A DNA stretch of 34,746 bases from NCBI GenBank assembly GCA_027315105.1, contig DAHUYP010000019.1:1-34746 (forward strand), given 5' to 3'. Shown piece after piece: positions 24,001 to 31,804 of this stretch. Source of the stretch: Gammaproteobacteria bacterium. GTDB taxonomy: Bacteria; Pseudomonadota; Gammaproteobacteria; Steroidobacterales; Steroidobacteraceae. How positions within the stretch are numbered: position 1 is the first letter of the stretch; each line of letters opens with the position of its first letter. A program made the position numbers and the translations under genes. The notes beneath the pieces are model-generated. The model was not told where the DNA came from and made no database searches. It saw nothing but the letters and a program-made list of their open reading frames with translations.

Positions 24001-24222
24001 ATGAGCGGCAGCAGAATTTTCGCCCTGATTCTGATCGCGGCTGGAATATTCGCACTGATCTATCACGGCTTCAGCTACACGCGGGACGAGCACGAGGCGA
24101 AGATCGGTTCGGTCGAGCTGTCGATCAGGCACGAGACGACGCTCGACATTCCGACCTGGCTGAGTGCCGGCGCGGTCGTCGCGGGCGTCGTGCTGCTGCT
24201 GACCGGCGGCCGGAAGCGCTGA
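24001..24222 (+). CDS. Small two-helix membrane protein, DUF3185-like
   Basis: The protein has 73 residues. A first membrane helix (about 5-22, RIFALILIAAGIFALIYHGF) is followed by a charged segment (SYTRDEHEAKIGSVELSIRHE) and a second helix (about 50-67, WLSAGAVVAGVVLLLTGG) with a basic tail. The pattern of Gly in helix one, then YTR-E, then a short soluble part and a second helix is what I know from DUF3185-type inner-membrane proteins of unknown function. An AGGA lies just upstream of the ATG. Confidence 0.75.
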   Translation: MSGSRIFALILIAAGIFALIYHGFSYTRDEHEAKIGSVELSIRHETTLDIPTWLSAGAVVAGVVLLLTGGRKR

Positions 24223-24346
24223 CGGCGCCGGAGGCGGGGCCGATGACGCGCCTGGCAGCGGGCGCGGATCTCTACGAATCCCAGGCGCACGGGCTGGAGT
24301 TGCCCGCCCTCGGCGCCCATGCGCCGCCATCGACGAGGAGCAGGTC

Positions 24347-25447
24347 ATGACCGAACAGGCAGCGAACATCGCGCGGACCAGAGGCTGGGCTGCGATCCTG
24401 GCGTTCTGTGCCGGCGCAGCTGCCGCGGGTGCGGTCGATGCCGCGGTCGTGCCGGCGCAGCAGACGGCAATCGTGCAGATCGGCCACGGCGGCCCGGAAG
24501 TGCTGCAGCGGCGGACGATTCCGGTGCTCGAGCCCGGCGCCGATCAGGTGCTGATCCGTGTCTATGCGGCCGCCGTCAATCCGCTGGACTGGAAGCTGCG
24601 CATCGGCATCGCCCCGGTGACGCCGGGCCCGGAGACATCCGGCGAGCGCGTCCCCGGCAGGGACGTCGCCGGCGTGGTGGCCAAGCTTGGCCCCGGCGTG
24701 ACGGGACTGAGAGTCGGCCAGGCGGTGTTCGCGATGCTCAGCCGCGGCGGCGGCACCGATGGTCTCAACGGCGCCTACGCCGAGTATGCGATCGCGCCGG
24801 CGGCGAACGTCGTGCCGAAGCCCGGCAAGCTGACCTACGCGCAAGCGGCCGGCATCGGTGTCGCCGGTGCGACGGCTGCCCGCTCCATCGATGCAGCCGG
24901 GATCGGCCACGGACAGCGTGTACTGATCACCGGTGTCGCCGGCGGCGTCGGCAGCTCGGCGGCGCAGATCGCGATCGCACGCGGCGCGCGCGTCATCGGC
25001 ACCGCCACGCCTCGTCACGCCGCGTTCCTCAAGAGCATTGGAGTGACGGATGTCATCGACTACCGGCAGGGCGACTGGATCGAGCGGGTCAGGGGCGCGG
25101 ACGTGGTGATCGACACGGTGGGGGCCGGCACCGCGCTGGCGGCCTTCAACGCGCTCAGGAAGGGCGGCACCTTCGTCAGCGTTGCGAGCAGGGACATCAC
25201 CCCCGACAAGTGCGCTGCCGCAGACGTGCGCTGTCCGGCCGCCGGCCCGCCGGGGCCGGCGGGCGGGCCGAGTGAAGGCGAGCTGCTCAGGCAAGTCGCG
25301 GCGCTGGCCGAACAGGGCAGATTCCGAGTCCACATCGACAAGAGCTTCCCGCTCGAGCAGGCGGCCGAGGCGCAGGAATGCAACCGTGCCGGTCACACCG
25401 AAGGCAAGGTGGTCCTGATCGTGACCGAGCAGGCGAGGCGGCGCTAG
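24347..25447 (+). CDS. Quinone-oxidoreductase-like MDR protein with hydrophobic N-terminus
   Basis: This 366-residue medium-chain dehydrogenase/reductase is of the zinc-free QOR type. The catalytic domain has IGHGGPEVLQ, VYAAAVNPLDWKLRIG and PGRDVAGVVAKLGPGVTG. The nucleotide-binding domain has the AxxGxxG-like GVAGGVGSSAAQIA (about 198) and GADVVIDTVG. It should reduce enones or quinones with NADPH. The oddity is the first 34 residues: RTRGWAAILAFCAGAAAAGA then VDAA reads as a signal peptide or membrane anchor. If exported, the enzyme would be away from NADPH, so either the helix keeps it attached on the inside or it has another role. A Pro/Gly/Ala-rich loop with two Cys occurs at about 285-305. 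GGAG precedes the ATG. Confidence 0.83.
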   Translation: MTEQAANIARTRGWAAILAFCAGAAAAGAVDAAVVPAQQTAIVQIGHGGPEVLQRRTIPVLEPGADQVLIRVYAAAVNPLDWKLRIGIAPVTPGPETSGERVPGRDVAGVVAKLGPGVTGLRVGQAVFAMLSRGGGTDGLNGAYAEYAIAPAANVVPKPGKLTYAQAAGIGVAGATAARSIDAAGIGHGQRVLITGVAGGVGSSAAQIAIARGARVIGTATPRHAAFLKSIGVTDVIDYRQGDWIERVRGADVVIDTVGAGTALAAFNALRKGGTFVSVASRDITPDKCAAADVRCPAAGPPGPAGGPSEGELLRQVAALAEQGRFRVHIDKSFPLEQAAEAQECNRAGHTEGKVVLIVTEQARRR

Positions 25448-25476
25448 AGCGCGCTCCCGGCCGCACCCCGCCGGGC

Positions 25477-25505
25477 TGGAATCACACCACCGGAATCACT
25501 AGACT
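25477..25505 (+). promoter_or_regulatory. Candidate promoter of the THX gene
   Basis: TGGAAT (25477-25482) and TAGACT (25500-25505) are separated by 17 bases, with 3 of 6 and 4 of 6 consensus matches. Transcription would begin near 25513, 38 bases before the GTG start codon. The match is moderate. Confidence 0.4.
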
Positions 25506-25550
25506 GCCCGCGCGCTCGCAGGGCGCGCAACGAGCAGGAGTACAGCACAC

Positions 25551-25679
25551 GTGGGTAAAGGCGATCGCAAGACCCGTCGCGGCAAGATCTACCGCGGCAG
25601 CTTCGGCAAGAGCAGGCCAAAGGATCCGAGCAAGGGCAAGAAGAAGACCACCGCCAAGAGCCCGATGACCAAGCGCTAG
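25551..25679 (+). CDS. 30S ribosomal protein THX (bTHX)
   Basis: This is a 42-residue, extremely basic protein starting with GTG and ending with TAG at 25677-25679. The N-terminal half, GKGDRKTRRGKIYRGSFGK, is the THX signature known from Thermus and many proteobacteria, where the peptide lies in a cavity at the top of the 30S head and stabilises RNA. The C-terminal half (PKDPSKGKKKTTAKSP) is Lys-rich, as in proteobacterial versions. AGGAG at 25536-25540 lies ten bases before the start. It is easy to overlook because of its size and GTG start. Confidence 0.85.
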   Translation: MGKGDRKTRRGKIYRGSFGKSRPKDPSKGKKKTTAKSPMTKR

Positions 25680-25707
25680 CAGCAGGCCGCCGGCCCGGGT
25701 CCGGGCG

Positions 25708-27036
25708 CTACAGGATGTAGCGGCTGAGATCCTCGTCCTTGGCCAGATTCGCCAGGTGCTCATCGACGTACTGCGCGTCGATGAGCAGCGCCGAGTCGCC
25801 GCGCTCGCTGGCTTCGAACGACACCGACTCGAGCAACCGCTCCATGACCGTGTGCAGGCGGCGAGCGCCGATGTTCTCGGTGCGCTCGTTGACCTGATGC
25901 GCGATCTCGGCGATGCGCCGCACCGCCTCCGGCGCGAATTCCAGCGACACCTTCTCGGTGCGCAGCAGCGCCCGGTACTGCGCCGTCAGCGATGCGTCCG
26001 GCTCGGTCAGGATGCGGACGAAATCCTCGACCTTGAGCGAATCGAGCTCGACGCGGATCGGGAAGCGGCCTTGCAGCTCCGGTATCAGGTCGGAGGGCTT
26101 GGACATGTGAAACGCCCCCGAGGCGATGAACAGCACGTGATCGGTCTTCAACGAACCGTACTTGGTGTTGACCGTGCAGCCTTCGACCAGCGGCAGCAGA
26201 TCGCGCTGCACGCCTTCGCGCGACACGTCGGCACCCACCGTTTCCTGCCGGCGCGCGATCTTGTCGATCTCGTCGATGAATACGATGCCGTTCTGCTCGG
26301 CGTTCTGCAGCGCGCGTGCCTTGAGCTCCTCCTCGTTGACGAGCTTCGAAGCCTCCTCCTCGAGCATGAGCTTGAGCGCTTCGCGCACCTTGACCCGGCG
26401 GGTGCGCGTGCGGTTGCCGCCCAGATTCGACAGCACCGACTGCAGCTGCTGCTGCATCTCCTCCATGCCGGGCGGCGCCATGATCTCGACGCCCATCGAC
26501 ATCGAGCGCACCTCGATCTCCACCTCGCGCTCATCGATCTCCCCGCGCGCGAGCATGTCGCGCAGCTTGTGGCGCGTCTCGGCATCACGCGGCTGGGGCG
26601 GCTCGTCGGTCGAGAAGCCCATCATGCGCGGCTTCGGCAGCAGCGCGTCGAGCACCCGCTCGAGCGCGGCTTCGCGCGCGCCGTCGCGCACGCGCGCCAG
26701 CTCCTGCTCGCGAGTCATCTTGACGGCGACGTCGGCCAGTTCCTTGATGATCGAATCGACCTCGCGGCCGACGTAGCCGACCTCGGTGAACTTGGTGGCC
26801 TCGACCTTCACGAACGGCGCCTGCGCCAGACGCGCCAGGCGGCGTGCGATCTCGGTCTTGCCGACGCCGGTCGGGCCGATCATCAGGATGTTCTTGGGCG
26901 TGATCTCCTGGCGCAGCGGCCCGTCGACCTGCATGCGCCGCCAGCGGTTGCGCAGCGCGATGGCCACGGCGCGCTTGGCGGCCGCCTGGCCGACGATGTG
27001 CTTGTCGAGCTCCTGGACGATGGCCTGCGGGGTCAT
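25708..27036 (-). CDS. hslU: HslU, AAA+ ATPase of the HslUV protease
   Basis: This 442-residue unfoldase feeds substrates to the HslV peptidase. Walker A GPTGVGKT (54-61), the pore loop GYVG (87-90), Walker [11 protein letters not shown] (about 255), sensor region [27 protein letters not shown] and the C-terminal LSRYIL, which docks into HslV, are all in place. The intermediate (I) domain occupies about 110-240. The ATG at 27036 overlaps the hslV stop (ATGA), so the two are co-translated. The length matches E. coli (443). Confidence 0.97.
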   Translation of the reverse strand: MTPQAIVQELDKHIVGQAAAKRAVAIALRNRWRRMQVDGPLRQEITPKNILMIGPTGVGKTEIARRLARLAQAPFVKVEATKFTEVGYVGREVDSIIKELADVAVKMTREQELARVRDGAREAALERVLDALLPKPRMMGFSTDEPPQPRDAETRHKLRDMLARGEIDEREVEIEVRSMSMGVEIMAPPGMEEMQQQLQSVLSNLGGNRTRTRRVKVREALKLMLEEEASKLVNEEELKARALQNAEQNGIVFIDEIDKIARRQETVGADVSREGVQRDLLPLVEGCTVNTKYGSLKTDHVLFIASGAFHMSKPSDLIPELQGRFPIRVELDSLKVEDFVRILTEPDASLTAQYRALLRTEKVSLEFAPEAVRRIAEIAHQVNERTENIGARRLHTVMERLLESVSFEASERGDSALLIDAQYVDEHLANLAKDEDLSRYIL

Positions 27037-27578
27037 GGGCGCAATTCCTCGATCACGAGGTTGCGATTGGTGTAGATGCAGATATCGGCGGCGATGCCGA
27101 GCGAGCGTTCGACGATCGAGCGCGCATCGAGCGCGGTGTTCTCGCACAGTGCCCGGGCTGCGGCCTGCGCGTACGGCCCTCCCGAGCCGATTGCGACCGC
27201 GGGAACTTCGGGTTCGATGACGTCGCCGTTGCCCGAGATGACGAACAGGTTCTGCGGATCGCCGACCAGCAGCAGCGCCTCCAGGCGGCGCAGATAGCGG
27301 TCGGCGCGCCAGTCCTTGGCCAGCTCGATCGCGGCGCGGGTCAGGTTACCGTATTTCTCCAGCTTGCCCTCGAAGCGCTCATACAGCGTGAAGGCATCGG
27401 CCGTGCCGCCGGCGAAGCCGGCGAGGACCTTGCCGTTCGACAGCCGGCGCACCTTGCGCGCGTTGGCCTTCATGACCGTGTTGCCGAGGGTCACCTGGCC
27501 GTCGCCCCCGAGCGCGATCGCGTCGTCGCGCCGGACGGCCAGGATCGTGGTCGCGTGGGGATCGAAAGGCTCGCTCAT
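27033..27578 (-). CDS. hslV: HslV, proteasome-like peptidase of HslUV
   Basis: This 181-residue N-terminal-nucleophile hydrolase has [46 protein letters not shown] (divided by usual helices), [16 protein letters not shown] and [15 protein letters not shown]. The nucleophile should be the first Thr of TTI. Here it is residue 10, after MSEPFDPHA, whereas E. coli has it at residue 2. The extension must be removed for activity, or translation starts elsewhere, but no nearer start codon is visible. Similar HATTI extensions occur, as I recall, in the Xanthomonas group. It lies 37 bases downstream of xerC. Confidence 0.96.
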   Translation of the reverse strand: MSEPFDPHATTILAVRRDDAIALGGDGQVTLGNTVMKANARKVRRLSNGKVLAGFAGGTADAFTLYERFEGKLEKYGNLTRAAIELAKDWRADRYLRRLEALLLVGDPQNLFVISGNGDVIEPEVPAVAIGSGGPYAQAAARALCENTALDARSIVERSLGIAADICIYTNRNLVIEELRP

Positions 27579-27615
27579 GTCTCGTTTTCGTGGCTCATCA
27601 GGCGCGTGCTGTGGC

Positions 27616-28518
27616 TCAACCGCGGCGCTTGGCGCGCGGGTGAGCCTGTTCGTATGTGCGGGCGAGGTGCTGGAAATCAAGGTGCGTGTACACCTGGGTG
27701 GTGTTGATGTTCGCATGCCCCAGCAGTTCCTGCACCGCGCGCAAATCGCGGCTGGATTCAAGCAGATGCGTCGCGAAAGAATGGCGGAACAGGTGCGGAT
27801 GCACGTGCTGCGGCAGACCGGCCGCGCGCGCGCGCGCCGCCACCCGCAGCTGTACGGCGCGCGCTCCGAGCGGCCGGCCGCGGCGGCCGACGAACAGCGC
27901 CGCCTGATCGGGCGCCGCGATCGCGGCGCGGCTCGAGAGCCAGCGCCGCAGCGCCTTGATCGCCATGGCGCCGACCGGTACCAGGCGTTCCTTGCGGCCC
28001 TTGCCGATGACGCGCACCTGGGCGCTGTCGAGGTCCAGGTCGCGGATCGTGAGCCCGGTGAGTTCGGCGAGCCGCAGGCCGCTCGAATAGAAGAGCTCCA
28101 TCAGCGCAAGATCGCGTGCGCCCAGCGCATCGTTCGGCGGCGCGGCCAGCAGCCGGGCCATCTGATCGGCGTCGAGCGTGTGCGGCAGGCGCTTGGCCGC
28201 CTTCGGTGCGCGCACGTCGAGCGCCGGATTGCGCGCCAGGGCGCCCTCGCGCAGCAGGAAGCCGAAGAAGCTGCGCAGCGCCGCGAGCCGGCGCTGGATG
28301 CTGCGGCCGGCCAGTCCGCCGGCGTGGCTGCGGGCCGCGAAACGCCGCACGTGCTGGTGATCGATGTCGGGCCAGTCGCCCACGCCGATGCGCTCGCACC
28401 AATCGCGCAGCGCCGCCAGATCGCGGCGATAGCCGGCGACGGTGTGGGCGGACAGCCGCCGCTCGGTCAGCAGATGACGCTCGAAGCGTGCCAGCCACCC
28501 GATCGCCTGCGGAGTCAC
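27616..28518 (-). CDS. xerC: Site-specific tyrosine recombinase XerC
   Basis: This 300-residue recombinase resolves chromosome dimers at dif together with XerD. It has the SAM-like N-terminal DNA-binding domain (about 1-95) and the catalytic set Arg149 (SSGLRLAEL), Lys173 (GKGRKER), His242 and Arg245 ([10 protein letters not shown]), His268 ([10 protein letters not shown]) and Tyr277 (VYTHLD). The dapF-DUF484-xerC context marks it as XerC rather than XerD or an integron or phage integrase. The start codon is GTG at 28518. DUF484 ends 12 bases upstream. Confidence 0.95.
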   Translation of the reverse strand: MTPQAIGWLARFERHLLTERRLSAHTVAGYRRDLAALRDWCERIGVGDWPDIDHQHVRRFAARSHAGGLAGRSIQRRLAALRSFFGFLLREGALARNPALDVRAPKAAKRLPHTLDADQMARLLAAPPNDALGARDLALMELFYSSGLRLAELTGLTIRDLDLDSAQVRVIGKGRKERLVPVGAMAIKALRRWLSSRAAIAAPDQAALFVGRRGRPLGARAVQLRVAARARAAGLPQHVHPHLFRHSFATHLLESSRDLRAVQELLGHANINTTQVYTHLDFQHLARTYEQAHPRAKRRG

Positions 28519-28530
28519 GCCGCCGCGATC

Positions 28531-29238
28531 TCAGGCGCGCGCGAGCGCGTCGGCGATCAACTCACCCATGCGCGACAGGAACTCGGTGCTCATGCCCGGA
28601 TGGAAACGGTCCCGATCGATGCTGCCGAGGGCCAGCAGGCCCATCGGCGGCTGGCCGGCAAGCGGGATCAGCGCCACCGAGCCGATGTTCGGCGCTTCGG
28701 TGCCGAACAGGAACTCGCGCTGCGAGTCGCGGATCTGGCCGCAGCGCGGTTTGCCGGCCGCGAACAGGCCGTCGAAGCTGCGAAATGCGGGATCCTCGGC
28801 GAGGACGTGACGCAGGAAACGCGGCGGCGCGGCTTCGGCGGGCGGCGGGCTCGCCGACGCCAGCGCCAGCACGGCATGAAAGGTGTCGAAGTCCTCGCGC
28901 AGGCTGGCTTCGATCTCGGCGATCGACTGCGCGGCCCCTTGGGTACGCAGCAGCCGGCGCGTGAAGCGATGTACCTTCTCCGCCAGCACGTTGTTGGCAC
29001 GCGCCACGCGCACGAACTCCGCCAGCTTCTGCTCCTGGGCCTGGAATTTCTCGCGCAGCACCTCGACCTGGCGCTCGATCAGCGACACGGTCGAGGCGTT
29101 GCGCGGATGCTGCAGCCGCAGGCGAGCCAGCAGCTGCGGGTGGCGTTCGAAGAAATCGGCGTTGTGCTGCAGATATTGGGCGACCGCCTGGTCTTCCATC
29201 GTCCCGGCCGCTATGCCGCGGACCTGATTGCTCGTCAT
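28531..29238 (-). CDS. DUF484 (GAF-like) protein
   Basis: This 235-residue DUF484 family member is found between dapF and xerC in most gammaproteobacteria. The N-terminus has VAQYLQHNADFFERHPQLL, followed by RNASTVSLIERQVEVLREKF and a coiled-coil (about 45-85). The C-terminal half is a GAF-like domain ending in GLLALGSIDRDRFHPGMSTEFLSRMGELIADALARA (split by its strands). The function is unknown; a sensor or dimerisation role is inferred from the GAF fold. The ATG at 29238 is preceded by GGAGGGAG, a strong ribosome site, so I prefer it over an in-frame ATG nine codons upstream. Confidence 0.9.
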   Translation of the reverse strand: MTSNQVRGIAAGTMEDQAVAQYLQHNADFFERHPQLLARLRLQHPRNASTVSLIERQVEVLREKFQAQEQKLAEFVRVARANNVLAEKVHRFTRRLLRTQGAAQSIAEIEASLREDFDTFHAVLALASASPPPAEAAPPRFLRHVLAEDPAFRSFDGLFAAGKPRCGQIRDSQREFLFGTEAPNIGSVALIPLAGQPPMGLLALGSIDRDRFHPGMSTEFLSRMGELIADALARA

Positions 29239-29319
29239 CCTGCTCCCTCCGCTGGGGATCGCCACCGATACCCGTTGCCGAACCGGCGAAGCCGCGCGAC
29301 GCCGCGGCCAATGCGGCCG

Positions 29320-30150
29320 TCAGATCTCGACCCGCCCTTCGAAAGCCTGCTGCGCCGGCCCGGTCAGCCAGACCGGCTGGCCGGGCCCGTCCCAGTGTAC
29401 GCTCAACACCCCGCCGGGCACACGTACCTCGACGTCCGGACCGAGCCATCCCAGGTTGCGGCCGATCACCGCCGCGGCGCACGCGCCGGTGCCGCAGGCC
29501 AGCGTCTCGCCGACGCCGCGCTCGTAGACGCGCAGGCGCACGCGCCCCGCATCCACGACCTGCATGAAGCCGACGTTGACCTGGCGCGGAAAGTGCGGGC
29601 TGCTCTGCAGCGCGCTGCCGATCCGGTTCACGGCTGCGCTCTCCACCGCCTCGACGCGCAGTACGGCATGCGGATTGCCGATCGACACCGCGCCGATCTC
29701 GAGCGTCTCGCCGGCGGCGGTTATGGTGTAGGTCGGGCTCTGCACCGGTGCATCGAACGGCAGCGCGGCCGGATCGAAATTTGGCACCCCCATATCGACG
29801 CAGACGCGGCCATCGGCGAGCACGCGCGCGCGCACCACGCCGCCGGCGCTGTCGAGCATGAGCGTACGGTCCTCGCCACGGCCGCGCCGATGCAGCAGCG
29901 CCGCGACGCAACGTGCGCCATTGCCGCATTGCTCCACTTCGCTGCCGTCGGCGTTGATGATGCGGTAGAACACGTCCGTGCCGCTGGCACGCGGCGGCAG
30001 CAGCACCAGCGCCTGGTCGAAGCCGATGCCGGTGTGGCGGTCGGCCAGGGCGCGCCATTGCTCGCGGCTCGGCCAGCGCGCATCGGCCGGCAGCTCGAGC
30101 ACGATGAAATCGTTGCCGAGGCCGTGCATCTTGGTGAAATCGATGCGCAT
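29320..30150 (-). CDS. dapF: Diaminopimelate epimerase
   Basis: This 276-residue enzyme converts LL- to meso-diaminopimelate for peptidoglycan and lysine. Two pseudo-symmetric halves each carry an active-site cysteine: Cys75 in EQCGNGARC and a second in LACGTGACAAAV (about 220). KMHGLGNDFIVLE at the N-terminus and GNPHAVLRVE in the middle are typical. The ATG at 30150 gives the family's usual N-terminus; the open frame upstream adds 13 residues without support. It heads the dapF-DUF484-xerC-hslV-hslU run. Confidence 0.96.
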   Translation of the reverse strand: MRIDFTKMHGLGNDFIVLELPADARWPSREQWRALADRHTGIGFDQALVLLPPRASGTDVFYRIINADGSEVEQCGNGARCVAALLHRRGRGEDRTLMLDSAGGVVRARVLADGRVCVDMGVPNFDPAALPFDAPVQSPTYTITAAGETLEIGAVSIGNPHAVLRVEAVESAAVNRIGSALQSSPHFPRQVNVGFMQVVDAGRVRLRVYERGVGETLACGTGACAAAVIGRNLGWLGPDVEVRVPGGVLSVHWDGPGQPVWLTGPAQQAFEGRVEI

Positions 30151-30189
30151 GCGCTGCAAGAATACTCGATCCGCGGCGCGGGCCGGCAC

Positions 30190-31071
30190 TCAGCCCGCGG
30201 GCCGCGCGTTGCGAAACAGCGCCGACTTCAGCCGGTAGATCGAGGATACGTCCTCGTCGCCGTGACCCTGCGCGATCAGCTGGGCGTAATCGTGCAGCAC
30301 CTCCTCCACCACCGGCAGCTCGACACCGCTGCGCGCGGCCATGGCGCGGCAGATCTTCAGATCCTTCTCGTGCAGGCGCACGCGAAACCCCGGCGGATAA
30401 TCGCCTTTCGCCATGTTGGGTCCGCGATTGCTCAGATACCAGCTGGCGGCCGCGCCGCGGCTCAAGGTGGCGATCACCTGCTCGAGCGGCAGCCCCTGCG
30501 CGGCGGCGAATGCCAGCGCCTCGGCGATCGCGCGAATGATGCCGGCGACCATGATCTGGTTGGTGGCCTTCGCCGCCTGACCGGCCCCGGTCGGGCCGAA
30601 ATGCGTGATCGTGCTGCCCATGGCCGACAGCAACGGCATGGCGCGCTGCACGCTGGCCGCCTCGCCGCCCACCATGATCGCGAGGCTCCCGGCCCTGGCC
30701 CCCTCGACGCCGCCGCTGATCGGCGCATCGAGGAAGCGCGCGTGGCGCTCGCCGAGCCGGGCGGCCGCCAATCGAGCCGTGTCGGCGCTGACCGTGGAGC
30801 AGTCGATGATCAGCTGCTCGCGCTCGACCACCGGCGCGATCGCGTCGATGATCGCGAGCAGATCGGGATCCGCCGACACGCAGATGACGACCGCGTCGAG
30901 GCCACGGGCCAGCGCGGCCGGGTCGGCGGCGTGCTCGCAGCCGAGCTCCGCGGCCAGCGCGGCGGCGCGGGCCGGGGTGCGATTCCAGATGCGCCGCAGA
31001 TATCCCGCCTTGGCGAGATTGCGGGCCATGTGCGCGCCCATGGCGCCGAGTCCGATGAATCCAGCCTGCAT
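30190..31071 (-). CDS. NAD(P)-dependent beta-hydroxyacid dehydrogenase (3-HIBADH/GarR/GLYR-like)
   Basis: The protein has 293 residues. The Rossmann motif GLGAMGAHMARNLAKAG occupies residues 6-22. The substrate motif DAPISGGVEGARAGSLAIMVGG follows at about 120-140, and the catalytic Lys lies in GQAAKATNQIMVAG (about 170). The C-terminal helical domain has LHEKDLKICRAMA. The family reduces or oxidises 3-hydroxyisobutyrate, tartronate semialdehyde, succinic semialdehyde and similar compounds; the exact substrate is not decidable here. AGGAGA lies ten bases before the ATG at 31071. It sits 39 bases upstream of dapF on the same strand, so co-transcription is possible. Confidence 0.88.
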   Translation of the reverse strand: MQAGFIGLGAMGAHMARNLAKAGYLRRIWNRTPARAAALAAELGCEHAADPAALARGLDAVVICVSADPDLLAIIDAIAPVVEREQLIIDCSTVSADTARLAAARLGERHARFLDAPISGGVEGARAGSLAIMVGGEAASVQRAMPLLSAMGSTITHFGPTGAGQAAKATNQIMVAGIIRAIAEALAFAAAQGLPLEQVIATLSRGAAASWYLSNRGPNMAKGDYPPGFRVRLHEKDLKICRAMAARSGVELPVVEEVLHDYAQLIAQGHGDEDVSSIYRLKSALFRNARPAG

Positions 31072-31168
31072 GCCAGTCTCTCCTGCCGGTAAGGGCGGAG
31101 ACTTTAGGGCAAATGCGCGGGTTGATGCGAGTGCCGGCGGGCGCGTGCGCTGCCGGCAGGCGTGGCCG

Positions 31169-31627
31169 CTATTGCGGCTTGCAGAGATCTTCCATCTGCT
31201 GGCGGGTATTGAGGCGCTGCTGGTCCGCCTCGGCATCGGAGAGGTACTGGCGCTGGCCATCCGCGCCCGTGGTGTAGATGCGGCGCGCCAGCACCTGCTT
31301 CTGGTAGTCGTCCTGGGCCTTCTGGCATTGCTCGGCGCGCGTCTGTGCGACGTCGCTATGCACTTCGCGCGCCAGGTCTTCCTTCGTCAGTTGCTCGTGG
31401 ATCTGGGCGTTCACCTTCGTCGGCGAGAAGCCGCTGTTGCCCGGCGGCGCATTGCTGGCCGGCGTGCTGCTGGGGCGCGAGCTGCTGACCTGAATGAGCT
31501 CGGCCCCGGGGCTGGGCGTGTCGCTGTACTGCACGTGTCCCTGCGCGTCCACCGAGCGGTAGACGTCGGCCTGGGTCGCGGACAGCGGCAGCCCGATCAG
31601 AATGGCGATCGCAGTGACACGGCGCAT
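31169..31627 (-). CDS. DUF4124 domain secreted protein
   Basis: This 152-residue protein has a Sec signal peptide (MRRVTAIAILIGLPLSATQA). The DUF4124 domain follows at about 20-55, with VYRSVDAQGHVQYSDTPSPGAE. The linker is Ser/Pro/Asn-rich (60-75). The C-terminus is helical and glutamine-rich with two cysteines (EQCQKAQDDYQKQ and MEDLCKPQ), plausibly disulfide-bonded in the periplasm. The function is unknown; members are common in gammaproteobacterial envelopes. GGAGAGC upstream of 31627 selects this ATG over one five codons earlier. Confidence 0.85.
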   Translation of the reverse strand: MRRVTAIAILIGLPLSATQADVYRSVDAQGHVQYSDTPSPGAELIQVSSSRPSSTPASNAPPGNSGFSPTKVNAQIHEQLTKEDLAREVHSDVAQTRAEQCQKAQDDYQKQVLARRIYTTGADGQRQYLSDAEADQQRLNTRQQMEDLCKPQ

Positions 31628-31665
31628 CGAATTGCTCTCCACTTCGAGGCCAAGTATCGGCCCTT

Positions 31666-31695
31666 ACTGTACGCCCGCGGGGTGAACTGCGTCAC
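31666..31695 (-). promoter_or_regulatory. Candidate promoter of the DUF4124 gene
   Basis: On the minus strand GTGACG (31695-31690) and TACAGT (31671-31666) are separated by 18 bases, each with 4 of 6 consensus matches. Transcription would begin near 31659, about 32 bases before the start codon. Confidence 0.4.
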
Positions 31696-31804
31696 ATTCG
31701 TGGCTCCGGGCGTGTTATCCGCGCCACAGCCGCCGCATGTGCTGCAGTGCGGGCATTCCGGCAGGGTGGCGGGCCGCCGCGCACGCCATCGATGCGGTGC
31801 CCGA

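Noticed and set aside
27316-31092. A 1258-codon open frame on the plus strand
   Set aside because: It lies antisense to hslV, xerC, DUF484, dapF and the dehydrogenase, is Arg/Ala/His-rich without any domain, and reflects the lack of stop codons in GC-rich DNA.
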